Made by a program: the position numbers and the translations under genes
Shown: piece by piece, positions 27,636 to 36,752 of the stretch
How the letters are laid out: the number at the start of each line of letters is the position of its first letter
Position numbering within the stretch: the first letter of the stretch is position 1
Origin: Arthrobacter sp. PAMC25564
Lineage (GTDB): Bacteria > Actinomycetota > Actinomycetes > Actinomycetales > Micrococcaceae
Assembly: GCF_004798705.1 (NCBI RefSeq)
Contig: NZ_CP039290.1
Span: 1,736,001 to 1,800,000 of the forward strand
Length of the DNA stretch: 64,000 nt
Direction of reading: 5' to 3'
Notes under the pieces: model-generated
What the model saw: only the letters and a program-made list of their open reading frames with translations
Told to the model about the DNA's origin: nothing
Database searches by the model: none

Positions 27636-30600
27636 CCGAGGCACCACCGGCAGCAGATCCGGCAACCCGTCCCGCCGGCCTTCCCGCTGCGCGGTTCAGC
27701 CCGGAAGAACTGTCGGCCATGCTGGGCGAGAAGAACAGCCCCACGGCCGAACAGTCCCTCATCATTTCGTCGCCCCTGTCACCGCGGCTCGTGATCGCAG
27801 GCGCCGGCTCGGGAAAGACCGCGACCATGGCGGACCGGGTGGTGTGGCTCGTAGCCAACGGCTGGGTCCGGCCGGAGGAAGTGCTCGGCGTGACCTTCAC
27901 CCGCAAGGCGGCCGGGGAACTGGCCACCCGGATCCGCGCCAAGCTGGCCGCACTGCAGCGCATCGCCGCGGCGGACACGCAGAACCAGGTGTTCCCTGCT
28001 GGCCTGCTGAGCACCGACGCGCTCGAGCCGAAGGTTTCCACCTACCACTCCTACGCCAGCGGGATCGTCGCCGATTACGGACTGCGGCTCGGGGTGGAAA
28101 GGGACGTGGTGCTGCTCGGCGGGGCCCAGTCTTTCCAGCTCGCGAGCGAGGTGGTGGAAGCCTACGACGGCGACTACGAGCACTTCCGGTCCGCCAAGTC
28201 CACCCTCGTCAAGGCGGTGATCCAGCTCGCTGGTGAATGTTCGGAGCACCTCCGCGACCCGGCCGAGGTGCGCGGCTGGCTGCTGGAGCGGGTCGCCGAG
28301 TTCGAGGCGCTGCCCTACGTTGCCACCGCCAGGAAGAACCCCAGCCAGGCTGCGGGGGAGCTCAGCGGGATGCTGCGCACCCGCGCGAGCGTCACGGACC
28401 TGGTGGGCCGCTACGCGGAGGCGAAGCGGGCCAGGGGAGCGCTGGACTTCGGGGACCTCGTGGCCCTGGCAGCCCGGGTGGCCAGCGAGATCCCGGTCGC
28501 GGCGCAAATGGAACGCCAGCGCTATAAGGTGGTGCTGTTGGACGAGTTCCAGGACACCTCGCACGCCCAGCTCGTGCTCTTCGCCAGGCTCTTCGGCGAC
28601 GGCCACGCCGTGACCGCGGTGGGGGACCCGAACCAGTCCATCTACGGATTCCGTGGCGCCTCTGCCGGGCAGCTCTTCCACTTCGTCCGCGAATTCCCGG
28701 TCCGGGCGGACGGGGATGACGCCGTGGCCGGCCCCATGGACCCGGCGCACCCGGCGCCCGCCGGCCAGGTTTCACCCAGCTCCCATGCCGGACGGCAGTT
28801 CGCCGTGGCGCCGACGTCGTACCTGACCACCGCCTGGCGCAACGGCCGGAACATCCTCTCCGCCGCCAATGTCATTTCCGCCCCGCTCAGCAAGGCGGCC
28901 GCCCATGCCGGTGCCGCCGGCGCCCGGGACACCGCGGGGAGCGTTGAGGTGCCGCCGCTGCAGCCCAGCCCGGCTGCGGTCCAGGGCAGGGTGGTGATGG
29001 GGCGCTTCGGCACGGACGAGGACGAGGCCGCCGCGATCGCCGGCGACGTCCTGAAGTTCCGGGTCACCGACTTCGACGCCGCGCCGTCGCCCGAATCCGT
29101 CCCGCCAGCTATGGCCGTGTTGTGCCGGCGCCGGGCCCAGATGGAATGCATCCGGCGCGAATTCGAGGCCCGGGGGATTCCCTACGAGATCGTCGGCCTC
29201 GGCGGCCTGCTGGATACCCCCGAAATCATCGACCTTGTCGCAACGCTCCGGGTTCTGGCCGATCCCGGCCGCTCAGACTCCCTGATGCGCCTGCTGGCAG
29301 GTGCGCGGTGGCGGATCGGCCCCGCGGACCTGATGGCGTTCCGCGACTGGTCCGGCTTCCTCGCCCGCCGCCGGGGCCGTCCCGGCAGTTCCGACGTCGA
29401 CGGCGGCCCGGACACCGAGACCGGCGACGAGGCCGTGATCGAGGGGGACCTCACGGATGCCGCCAGCCTTGTCGAGGCCCTGGACTGGCTGCCGCGCGAA
29501 GGCTGGACCTCCGCGCACGGCCGCCGGCTCAGCCCCGCGGCGCTGGACCGGCTCCGGCGGCTGTCGGCGGAGCTCCGGCAACTGCGCAGCTTCATGGGGG
29601 ACGACCTCACCACGCTCCTCGGCGAGGTCGAACGCGCCATGCTCCTGGACATCGAAGTGGCCTCACGTCCGGGGATCAGCATCCACCAGGCCCGCCGGAA
29701 CCTGGACGCCTTCCAGGATGCCGCCGCCGGGTTCCTGCACACCTCGCAACGGGTCGACGTGCTGGCCTTCCTTGCCTGGCTGGAGGCCGCGGCCGCCGAG
29801 GAGAACGGACTCGATGCCGCCGCGCCGGAAGTGAACCATGAGGCCGTCCAGCTGCTGACGGTGCACGCCTCCAAGGGCCTGGAATGGGACGTCGTGTTTG
29901 TGCCCGGACTCAACTCCGGGGCCTTCCCCAGCAGCCGTGACTCGCGCTGGAGCAGCGGCAGCGCGGCCCTGCCCTGGCCGCTGCGCGGGGACCGGGCCGA
30001 CCTGCCGCAATGGGACCTCGAGCAGCCGGACCAGAAGGGCTGGCTCGACGCCGAAAAGGACTTCAAGTCAGCAGTCCAGGCCCACGGCGAAGCCGAGGAA
30101 CGGCGCCTGGCCTACGTGGCCTACACACGGGCCAAGCACGTCCTCTGGACGTCCAGCGCGGCCTGGGTGGGCTCCCGGGCCGGCATGGCGGAGATGTCGC
30201 CGTTCCTTGCCGAACTTGAGGTTCTCGCCGCCGAGGGCGCCGCGGAGATCCACCCGCTCTCCGTGACCGAGGAATCGCTGCCGGTGGAGAGCCCGTTGAC
30301 CTCTGAGCTCGAAGTCGCGGTGTGGCCCTACGATCCCCTGGAGGGGCCGCATGATCCCCGGACGGACACACGGCTGAGGCTCGTTCCGGGCCGCCGGGCG
30401 GCCATGGAATCGGCGGCGGCCCGGGTGCTGCAGATCCTGGCATCAGGGGACCCGGGCGCCCCGGACGATGCCGGCAAGGATGTCGGGAACGAAGCCGGGA
30501 ACCGCCGGCCGTTACGAGGCCCCGCCGCCGGATGGGCCAGGGAGGCTGCGACGCTGCTGGAGCGCCGTTCCCGGCGGACCGCCGGGCGGGACGTCCACCT

Positions 30601-31210
30601 CCCGGGGCACATTTCCGCCTCAACGCTCGTGGACCTCGAGGACGACGCGCGCTCGGTGGTGGCCCGGCTGCGGCGCCCCGTCCCGCGCGAACCCGGGATG
30701 TCTGCCCGGAAGGGCACCGCCTTCCATGCCTGGGTCGAGGAGTACTTCGGCGCCGCCGGCATGCTGGACCTCGGCGACGCCGCCGGCTCGGACGACCACA
30801 TCGACGCGGCCTACGGGCTGGACGCCATGGTGGACACCTTCCGCCGGTCCGAATGGGCCGACCGAGCCCCCGCCCACGTCGAGGTCCCCGTGGAGACGAG
30901 GATCGGTGAGGTGGTGGTCCGCGGCCGGATCGACGCCGTCTTCCGGGACGCCGACGGTGGCTGGGACCTCGTGGACTGGAAGACCGGGCGCCGTCCCTCC
31001 GCCAGCCAGTTGAAGGTCAAGGCCGTCCAGTTGGCGCTCTACCGGCTGGCGTGGTCCAGGCTCAAGGGAGTCCCGCTGGAGGACGTCAGGGCCGCGTTCT
31101 ACTACGTCGCTGACGACCAGGTGGTCCGCCCGCACGACCTCGGAACCGCGGAGAGGCTCGAGGAGATTGTGGCCGCGGCGCTGGGACAGACCCCACCGGC
31201 GGACGTCTAG
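27632..31210 (+). CDS. adnB: AdnB-like helicase-nuclease subunit
   Basis: A 1192-aa UvrD/PcrA-type motor with a C-terminal nuclease, predicted as the active 3'-5' motor of AdnAB. Walker A AGAGSGKTATM at about residue 55, VTFTRKAAGELATRI, motif II VVLLDEFQDTSHAQ, motif III GDPNQSIYGFRGAS, motif V LTVHASKGLEWDVVFVPGLN, motif VI AYTRAKHVLW. Nuclease residues appear in GTAFHAWVEEYF, VVRGRIDAVF and DLVDWKTGRRP. Starts within the adnA stop (ATGA). Convergent with the phosphotransferase gene 10 bp away. Confidence 0.93.
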   Translation: MTEAPPAADPATRPAGLPAARFSPEELSAMLGEKNSPTAEQSLIISSPLSPRLVIAGAGSGKTATMADRVVWLVANGWVRPEEVLGVTFTRKAAGELATRIRAKLAALQRIAAADTQNQVFPAGLLSTDALEPKVSTYHSYASGIVADYGLRLGVERDVVLLGGAQSFQLASEVVEAYDGDYEHFRSAKSTLVKAVIQLAGECSEHLRDPAEVRGWLLERVAEFEALPYVATARKNPSQAAGELSGMLRTRASVTDLVGRYAEAKRARGALDFGDLVALAARVASEIPVAAQMERQRYKVVLLDEFQDTSHAQLVLFARLFGDGHAVTAVGDPNQSIYGFRGASAGQLFHFVREFPVRADGDDAVAGPMDPAHPAPAGQVSPSSHAGRQFAVAPTSYLTTAWRNGRNILSAANVISAPLSKAAAHAGAAGARDTAGSVEVPPLQPSPAAVQGRVVMGRFGTDEDEAAAIAGDVLKFRVTDFDAAPSPESVPPAMAVLCRRRAQMECIRREFEARGIPYEIVGLGGLLDTPEIIDLVATLRVLADPGRSDSLMRLLAGARWRIGPADLMAFRDWSGFLARRRGRPGSSDVDGGPDTETGDEAVIEGDLTDAASLVEALDWLPREGWTSAHGRRLSPAALDRLRRLSAELRQLRSFMGDDLTTLLGEVERAMLLDIEVASRPGISIHQARRNLDAFQDAAAGFLHTSQRVDVLAFLAWLEAAAAEENGLDAAAPEVNHEAVQLLTVHASKGLEWDVVFVPGLNSGAFPSSRDSRWSSGSAALPWPLRGDRADLPQWDLEQPDQKGWLDAEKDFKSAVQAHGEAEERRLAYVAYTRAKHVLWTSSAAWVGSRAGMAEMSPFLAELEVLAAEGAAEIHPLSVTEESLPVESPLTSELEVAVWPYDPLEGPHDPRTDTRLRLVPGRRAAMESAAARVLQILASGDPGAPDDAGKDVGNEAGNRRPLRGPAAGWAREAATLLERRSRRTAGRDVHLPGHISASTLVDLEDDARSVVARLRRPVPREPGMSARKGTAFHAWVEEYFGAAGMLDLGDAAGSDDHIDAAYGLDAMVDTFRRSEWADRAPAHVEVPVETRIGEVVVRGRIDAVFRDADGGWDLVDWKTGRRPSASQLKVKAVQLALYRLAWSRLKGVPLEDVRAAFYYVADDQVVRPHDLGTAERLEEIVAAALGQTPPADV

Positions 31211-31220
31211 CGTGATGCCG

Positions 31221-32516
31221 CTAGGGCGACTTCGCTTCGACCACGGCGATGCTGGTGGTCGGCGTGCCGTCGACCACGGCGGGCTCGACCACGGCGATGG
31301 ACTGGGTTGAGTCGTCCTCCGGGGCGTTGACAGTCGCGTCCCCGGTGCCGTCCCCGCTGGTGCCGTCGTTCTCCGCCTCCTGCGGGATGGGCGTCACGTC
31401 CACGGCAGGCCTCGACGTGGCGGCGGGAACCGCGCCGGGTCCGGACACCGCGTCCGGTCCGGGAACCGGATCCGGCGGGAGCAAGGTCACCTTGCTGACC
31501 GCGGGAGTGGCCGGCATACCGGCCCCGTCGGTATCCTGCGGGTTGCCCGGAACGGCGGGCGCGGCCGGCTGGGGCAGCGGTTCGACGCTGATCGGCTGCC
31601 CGCCGTGTTCGGCGACATCCTCTGCCAGCACGTTGAGCATGGACTCTGCCTCGCGGATCATGTCCTGGTTTCCGGCGGCGAGGCCCTTGACCAGGTACTG
31701 CGCCAGCGCGAATTCGGCGGACAGCGCCGCGCGCCGCAACAGGTGGGCGTCGGGCGCGTCGCGCCGGCTGGCGGTGTACTGTGCCAGCACCGCGTCCACG
31801 AAGGCCTGTTCATTCGAGGCGACCAGCCAGGCCATGTCATCGGCAGGGTCCCCGATGCGGAGGTCGGTCCAGCCGGTCACGGCGGTCACGCGGTCGCCGT
31901 CGACCAGGAGGTTGTCTTCATGGAGGTCGCCGTGGACCACGCACGGGTTGAACCGCCACAGCGAGACATCCTCCATCGCGTGTTCCCAGCGGCGCAGCAG
32001 CAGCGGCGGGATCTTGCCGGTCGTCGCGGCCTGGTCCAGTTCGTTCAGCCGGCGCTGCCGGAACTCGTTGGGGGTGTAGCTCGGCAGGTCGGCGTTGCTG
32101 ACGAGGGAATGCGGGAGGTCATGGATGGCGGCCAGGGCCGCGCCGATTTCGCAGGCCAGGGCCGCGGATCCGTTGCTCAGTTCTTCGATGGAGCGGGTGG
32201 CTCCGGCGAGATGGGAGTAGACGAAGGTGCTCAGGGCGCCCTGCCGGACGGTTCCGGCCACCGTGGGCATCAGGAAGGGCAGCTCCGCCCGGATGCCGGG
32301 AACGAAGGCGCGCAGCACCAGGAATTCCGTCTCGAGCCGGGCGCTGGCTTCGGCGTGCCGTGGGGACCGGACACGCCAGTGTTTGCCTTCGGAATCCAGG
32401 AGAAGGGCCGAATCGAAGTCCGCCGGATCGTCGGGCGCAGAGCTAACGGCGGTCGGGGTCAGGCCGGGGACCGCCGCGGTTGCTATCGCTGCCAGTTCGA
32501 TTGGTTTTCTTCTCAC
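31221..32516 (-). CDS. Phosphotransferase-fold (APH-like) protein, probably degenerate
   Basis: A 431-aa protein from GTG 32516 (VRRKPIELAAIATAAVPG). The Brenner-type loop CVVHGDLHEDNLL is intact. The later metal-binding segment reads VTGWTDLRIGDPADD, where most kinases have IDW or IDF, so the metal aspartate is Gly here. The last 115 residues are Pro/Val/Asp-rich and end in repeated SIAVVE. It may be a non-catalytic or altered kinase. An upstream ATG-like extension is possible but unlike the family start. It sits between AdnB and NudC. Confidence 0.82.
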   Translation of the reverse strand: MRRKPIELAAIATAAVPGLTPTAVSSAPDDPADFDSALLLDSEGKHWRVRSPRHAEASARLETEFLVLRAFVPGIRAELPFLMPTVAGTVRQGALSTFVYSHLAGATRSIEELSNGSAALACEIGAALAAIHDLPHSLVSNADLPSYTPNEFRQRRLNELDQAATTGKIPPLLLRRWEHAMEDVSLWRFNPCVVHGDLHEDNLLVDGDRVTAVTGWTDLRIGDPADDMAWLVASNEQAFVDAVLAQYTASRRDAPDAHLLRRAALSAEFALAQYLVKGLAAGNQDMIREAESMLNVLAEDVAEHGGQPISVEPLPQPAAPAVPGNPQDTDGAGMPATPAVSKVTLLPPDPVPGPDAVSGPGAVPAATSRPAVDVTPIPQEAENDGTSGDGTGDATVNAPEDDSTQSIAVVEPAVVDGTPTTSIAVVEAKSP

Positions 32517-32714
32517 GGTTCCACGGTAGATTGAGCGGCGCCCAAGACGGCGATGCACCACGGCGAGTCTCCAGATCGGGAATAAATAGCGCAGGGCATT
32601 CCGCTCCGGCCGCACCGGTGCCACCACGCGTACTGCATCCCGTCCACGTGTTGCCGCGACCGCAAGCCGCCGCGGAAAATGTCAATTGTCAGCCCGAGTC
32701 AGTACGGTGGATAC

Positions 32715-33716
32715 ATGAGCGTGCCGGCGAACCACCTGATGGAGACCGTTCTTCCCGTGCGCCCGGCGCTCATAGACCGCGGATCCGCCGCCCGGATGAA
32801 GCCCGGGATGCTTGAGGAGCTCCTCCGCCCCGGCGCGGCGCGTGCCGTGGTGCTCTCCGGCCGGCAGGCCCTCGTCAGCGGCAACGGCCTCGTCCTGCTG
32901 GACGCGGCGGAGCTCGCGGCGCGGCTCCGGGATACCGCGTACGCGCCCGAACACCTGATCTACCTTGGCGCAGCGCTGGACGGTACCGGGCTGGACGAAG
33001 GCACCCGGCTGGTCCTCTTTATCCTTCCGGAGCAGTTTGAGGTCCGCGCCGAGGAGTTCGAACCACATGTGGCCGGTATCCCGGATGGTGCGCAGTGGGC
33101 CGGCTTCCGCGACGTCGCCGCCCGGTTGAACCCCACGGACACCGCGCTGTTCATCGAAGCCAGCGCCATCGCCAACTGGCATGCCAGCCACACGCACTGC
33201 CCGCGCTGCGGCACCGCCACGCAGCCGGAAGCCGGGGGCTGGGTCCGCCGGTGCCCGGCCGACGGCTCCGAACACTACCCCCGCACGGATCCGGCCATCA
33301 TCGTCACCGTGGTGGGCCCGGACGGCCGGCTGCTGCTGGGCGGCGGCGGTCCCCTCGACGCGAAGAACTATTCGACCCTGGCAGGCTTCGTCGAACCGGG
33401 GGAAACACTCGAACAGGCGGTGGTCCGCGAGATCGGCGAGGAGGTCGGGGTCCGGGTCACCGCCGCCCAGTACCTGGGCTCCCAGTCATGGCCTTTTCCG
33501 GCCTCCCTCATGCTCGGATTCACCGCCACGACGGCGGACACGGAAGCCACACCCGACGGCGTCGAGGTCACGCGGGCCCGCTGGTTCAGCCGGGGTGAGC
33601 TGCAGGAAGCGGTGCTCAGCGGGGAAATCGTCATCTCCAGCAGGCTGTCCATCGCCCGCGCCCTCATCGAGCACTGGTATGGCGGGGTCATCCGGGACCG
33701 CCCGGAGACCGAATGA
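32715..33716 (+). CDS. nudC: NAD(+) diphosphatase / mRNA decapping NudC
   Basis: Nudix hydrolase that cleaves NADH/NAD and can remove NAD caps from RNA. Zinc ribbon HCPRCGTATQPEAGGW-VRRCPADG, then YPRTDPAIIV. The Nudix box is GFVEPGETLEQAVVREIGEE-VGV with all Glu residues, followed by the NudC-specific SQSWPFPASLMLGF. 333 aa from ATG 32715, which has GGTGG 5 nt upstream. Followed by an 11-bp hairpin and uvrD2. Confidence 0.94.
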   Translation: MSVPANHLMETVLPVRPALIDRGSAARMKPGMLEELLRPGAARAVVLSGRQALVSGNGLVLLDAAELAARLRDTAYAPEHLIYLGAALDGTGLDEGTRLVLFILPEQFEVRAEEFEPHVAGIPDGAQWAGFRDVAARLNPTDTALFIEASAIANWHASHTHCPRCGTATQPEAGGWVRRCPADGSEHYPRTDPAIIVTVVGPDGRLLLGGGGPLDAKNYSTLAGFVEPGETLEQAVVREIGEEVGVRVTAAQYLGSQSWPFPASLMLGFTATTADTEATPDGVEVTRARWFSRGELQEAVLSGEIVISSRLSIARALIEHWYGGVIRDRPETE

Positions 33717-33756
33717 CGTCCCCACCGGCAGCCCGGGCCGGCTGCACCCAGTAAAC

Positions 33757-33782
33757 CCGCGTGCAGCGACGGCTGCACGCGG
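33757..33782 (+). terminator. Hairpin between nudC and uvrD2
   Basis: CCGCGTGCAGC pairs with GCTGCACGCGG around the loop GACG. No U-tract follows; it may attenuate read-through from nudC. Confidence 0.55.
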
Positions 33783-33807
33783 CGCACCATTCACCGGACA
33801 CCCTGAT

Positions 33808-33840
33808 CGACTGAGCAATAAAGAGCGACTGAGCAATAAA
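33808..33840 (+). repeat. 18-bp direct repeat before uvrD2
   Basis: CGACTGAGCAATAAA occurs twice, at 33808-33822 and 33826-33840, giving an 18-bp period. The second copy touches the uvrD2 GTG start. No Shine-Dalgarno is seen there, so how this gene is translated is unclear. Confidence 0.88.
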
Positions 33841-33841
33841 A

Positions 33842-36040
33842 GTGACCACAGAGAACCTGAACTTCAGCGCATTTCCCGGCAGCCCGTCCGACGGCGGGGG
33901 TGCATCCGGCGGCGGCGCGGCCGCGGACACCCGCTCCCTTGAGGAGCGGATCCTCGGCAGCCTCGACGCCGAACAGCGGGAGGTTGCCAGCACCCTGCAC
34001 GGGCCGATGTGCGTGCTGGCGGGTGCCGGGACCGGCAAGACCCGGGCCATCACTCACCGGATCGCCTACGGTGTGCACTCGGGGGTGTACAGCCCGCAGC
34101 GGCTCCTGGCCGTCACGTTCACCGCACGGGCAGCCGCGGAAATGCGCAGCAGGCTCCGGGACCTGGGCGTCGGGCATGTCCAGGCCCGCACCTTCCACGC
34201 CGCGGCCCTGCGGCAGTTGCAGTTCTTCTGGCCGCAGGCCGTCGGCGGGGTCCTGCCGAATTTGCTGGACCACAAGGCGCAAATGATTGCCGAGGCGGCG
34301 CGCCGGCTCAGGCTCAGCACCGACCGGGCCTCCATCCGCGACCTCGCCTCCGAAATCGAATGGGCCAAGGTGTCCATGCTGACGCCGGCGAACTACCTGG
34401 AAAATGCCCAGGGCCGCGGCAATCCGGGTGGCTTCGACCTGACCGCCGTGGCGCGGGTGTTCCAGTCCTACGAGGACGTCAAGACAGACCGCAACGTCAT
34501 CGACTTCGAGGATGTGCTGCTGATCACCGTGGGCATCCTGCAGGAGGACCCGAAGGTGGCCGCCACCGTCCGCGAGCAGTACCGGCACTTCGTCGTGGAT
34601 GAGTACCAGGACGTTTCGCCGCTCCAGCAACGGCTGCTCGAACTGTGGCTCGGCGGCCGCGATGACCTCTGCGTGGTCGGCGACGCGAGCCAGACCATCT
34701 ACTCGTTCACGGGCGCGTCACCGAAGCACTTGCTCGGCTTCAAGGCGCTGTATCCCCAGGCCAACGTGGTGAAGCTGATCCGCGACTACCGTTCCACCCC
34801 GCAGGTGGTGAAGCTGGCCAACGAACTGCTCGCCGGACGGCGCAGCGGCGGTCCCGTCGCGGATGCCGCCTGGGCCACCCCGCTGCAGCTCGTGGCGCAG
34901 CGGCCGGCCGGGCCGGTGCCGCAGTTCACCGAATGCTCCGACGACGAGGCGGAGGCCGCCACGGTGGCCGCTAAGGTCCGTGGGCTCATCGACGCCGGCA
35001 CCCCGGCGAGCCAGATCGCCGTGCTGTTCCGCACCAACGGCCAGTCCGAAGCCTACGAACAGGCCCTGGCCGCGGCGGGCATCGGCTACCAGTTGCGCGG
35101 CGGCGAGCGTTTCTTTGCCCGTAAGGAAGTCCGTGACGCGATCCTGCAGCTCAGGGCCGCCACCCGTGCGGTTGCGGAGAGCTCCGCGCCCGAGCCGCTT
35201 GGCCAGCTGGTCCGGGACATCGTCTCGTCGCTGGGGTACACGGATGCCGCACCGCACAGCGGCGGTGCCCTGCGCGAACGCTGGGAGTCCCTCGCGGCGC
35301 TCGTGGCCCTGGCCGACGAGCTGGTGATCAGCCGGGGAGCGCAATTCACCCTCGCCGACTTCGTCACCGAGCTCCAGGAGCGGTCCCTGGCCCAGCACGC
35401 GCCGACCGTGCAGGGCGTGACCCTCGCCTCGCTGCACGCCGCGAAGGGGCTGGAATGGGATGCCGTGTTCCTGGTCGGGCTCAGCGAAGGCCTGATGCCG
35501 ATTTCCTTCGCCGACTCGCCCGAATCCGTGGACGAGGAACGCCGGCTGCTGTACGTCGGGATCACCCGCGCCAGGGAACACCTGTTCCTGTCCTGGTCCA
35601 CCGCCCGTACACCGGGCGGCCGGGCCAACCGCAAGCCCTCGCGCTTCCTGGACGGGCTGCGGCCGGACTCGGTCGCCAGTTCCTCGCTCCGCGGCAAGGG
35701 CGCGGCGCCGCGCCGCAAGGCGGCCGTTCCGGCGTCGTGCCGTGTCTGCGGGACCATGCTCACCTCCGGCGCCGAACGCAAGGTGGGACGCTGCGGCCAG
35801 TGCCCGCCGAGCTACGAGGAACAAACGTTTGACGCGCTCAGGCAATGGCGCAAAGAGGTGGCGCTCGCGGCGGACGTCCCCGCCTTCGTCGTCTTCACCG
35901 ACGCCACCCTGACCGCAATTGCCGAGGCCATGCCGACCTCGCTCGAGCAGCTGGCCAAGCTCGCCGGGGTGGGCCCCTCGAAGCTGGAGAAATACGGCGA
36001 AGCGGTGCTGGCCGTGCTCGTGGAAAGCACCTCCCTCTGA
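33842..36040 (+). CDS. uvrD2: ATP-dependent DNA helicase UvrD2
   Basis: SF1A helicase, 732 aa. Motif I VLAGAGTGKTRAITHRI, motif Ia VTFTARAAAEM, motif II VVDEYQDVSPLQ, motif III GDASQTIYSFTGAS, motif V LASLHAAKGLEWDAVFLVGL, motif VI YVGITRAREHLFL. Past residue 630 come a tetracysteine zinc motif (SCRVCG and GRCGQCPP) and a C-terminal HRDC domain (LEQLAKLAGVGPSKLEKYGE). This domain set is that of mycobacterial UvrD2. GTG start; TGATG overlap with the next gene. Confidence 0.94.
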   Translation: MTTENLNFSAFPGSPSDGGGASGGGAAADTRSLEERILGSLDAEQREVASTLHGPMCVLAGAGTGKTRAITHRIAYGVHSGVYSPQRLLAVTFTARAAAEMRSRLRDLGVGHVQARTFHAAALRQLQFFWPQAVGGVLPNLLDHKAQMIAEAARRLRLSTDRASIRDLASEIEWAKVSMLTPANYLENAQGRGNPGGFDLTAVARVFQSYEDVKTDRNVIDFEDVLLITVGILQEDPKVAATVREQYRHFVVDEYQDVSPLQQRLLELWLGGRDDLCVVGDASQTIYSFTGASPKHLLGFKALYPQANVVKLIRDYRSTPQVVKLANELLAGRRSGGPVADAAWATPLQLVAQRPAGPVPQFTECSDDEAEAATVAAKVRGLIDAGTPASQIAVLFRTNGQSEAYEQALAAAGIGYQLRGGERFFARKEVRDAILQLRAATRAVAESSAPEPLGQLVRDIVSSLGYTDAAPHSGGALRERWESLAALVALADELVISRGAQFTLADFVTELQERSLAQHAPTVQGVTLASLHAAKGLEWDAVFLVGLSEGLMPISFADSPESVDEERRLLYVGITRAREHLFLSWSTARTPGGRANRKPSRFLDGLRPDSVASSSLRGKGAAPRRKAAVPASCRVCGTMLTSGAERKVGRCGQCPPSYEEQTFDALRQWRKEVALAADVPAFVVFTDATLTAIAEAMPTSLEQLAKLAGVGPSKLEKYGEAVLAVLVESTSL

Positions 36041-36735
36041 TGCCGGCCGCAGCGAAGGCCCGGGCCGCAAAGGCCGTTCCGGCAGTTTCAGGGGCTACGC
36101 CGGCACCCGTCCCGCGCAGAACCGCCGACGGGGCCCCGGTCGAGGTCCGCCGCTCGGCCCGCCGCCGCCGGACGGTCGCCGCGTTTTGGGAGAACGGCAC
36201 GGCGGTGGTCGCCATTCCGGCCTCCTTCAGCCGGGCCCAGGAACGCGATTGGGTTCACCGGATGCTGGAGAAGCTGCGGCTGCAGGGGGAGCGGGGGACC
36301 CGCGGCTCCGGCCCCCGCCGTCCCCGCAACGATGCCGCCCTGGCGGACCGCGCCGCGGAGCTTTCCGAAAAATACCTTGGCGGCCGCGCCGTGCCGTCCT
36401 CGGTCCGCTGGGTGGGCAACCAGAATTCCCGCTGGGGTTCGGCGACGCCGTCGGACGGAACCATCCGGCTCTCCGACAAGCTCCAGCCCATGCCGCAGTG
36501 GGTCATTGACTACGTAATGCTCCACGAACTGGCTCATCTGCTGGTGGCCGGCCACAACGCCGCGTTCTGGCGGCTGCTGGAGGCCTATCCGGAAACGCAG
36601 CGTGCCAAGGCCTTCCTGGAGGGTGTCTCCTTCGCCACCTCCCGCGGGCTCGCACCGGCTGACGCGGACGGACCCGGACATAACAAAGCCCCGGACGGAA
36701 CCGAAGTCCCGGCCGGGGCCGGCCAGCTCTTCTGA
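36040..36735 (+). CDS. M48/DUF45 (YgjP/WSS1-like) metallopeptidase
   Basis: A 231-aa protein with zinc site VMLHELAHLLVAGHNAAFW (HExxH plus a downstream His). The upstream block WVGNQNSRWGSATPSDGTIR and the final PMPQWVIDY are typical of the DUF45/SprT-like YgjP family. The Arg/Ala-rich N-terminus (RRSARRRRTVAAFWENG) could bind nucleic acid. Translationally coupled to uvrD2, suggesting a repair or protein-DNA crosslink role by analogy with WSS1 (inference). Convergent with DUF2342, only 17 bp between stops. Confidence 0.87.
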   Translation: MPAAAKARAAKAVPAVSGATPAPVPRRTADGAPVEVRRSARRRRTVAAFWENGTAVVAIPASFSRAQERDWVHRMLEKLRLQGERGTRGSGPRRPRNDAALADRAAELSEKYLGGRAVPSSVRWVGNQNSRWGSATPSDGTIRLSDKLQPMPQWVIDYVMLHELAHLLVAGHNAAFWRLLEAYPETQRAKAFLEGVSFATSRGLAPADADGPGHNKAPDGTEVPAGAGQLF

Positions 36736-36752
36736 GCCTCGGGCCTCGCGTA

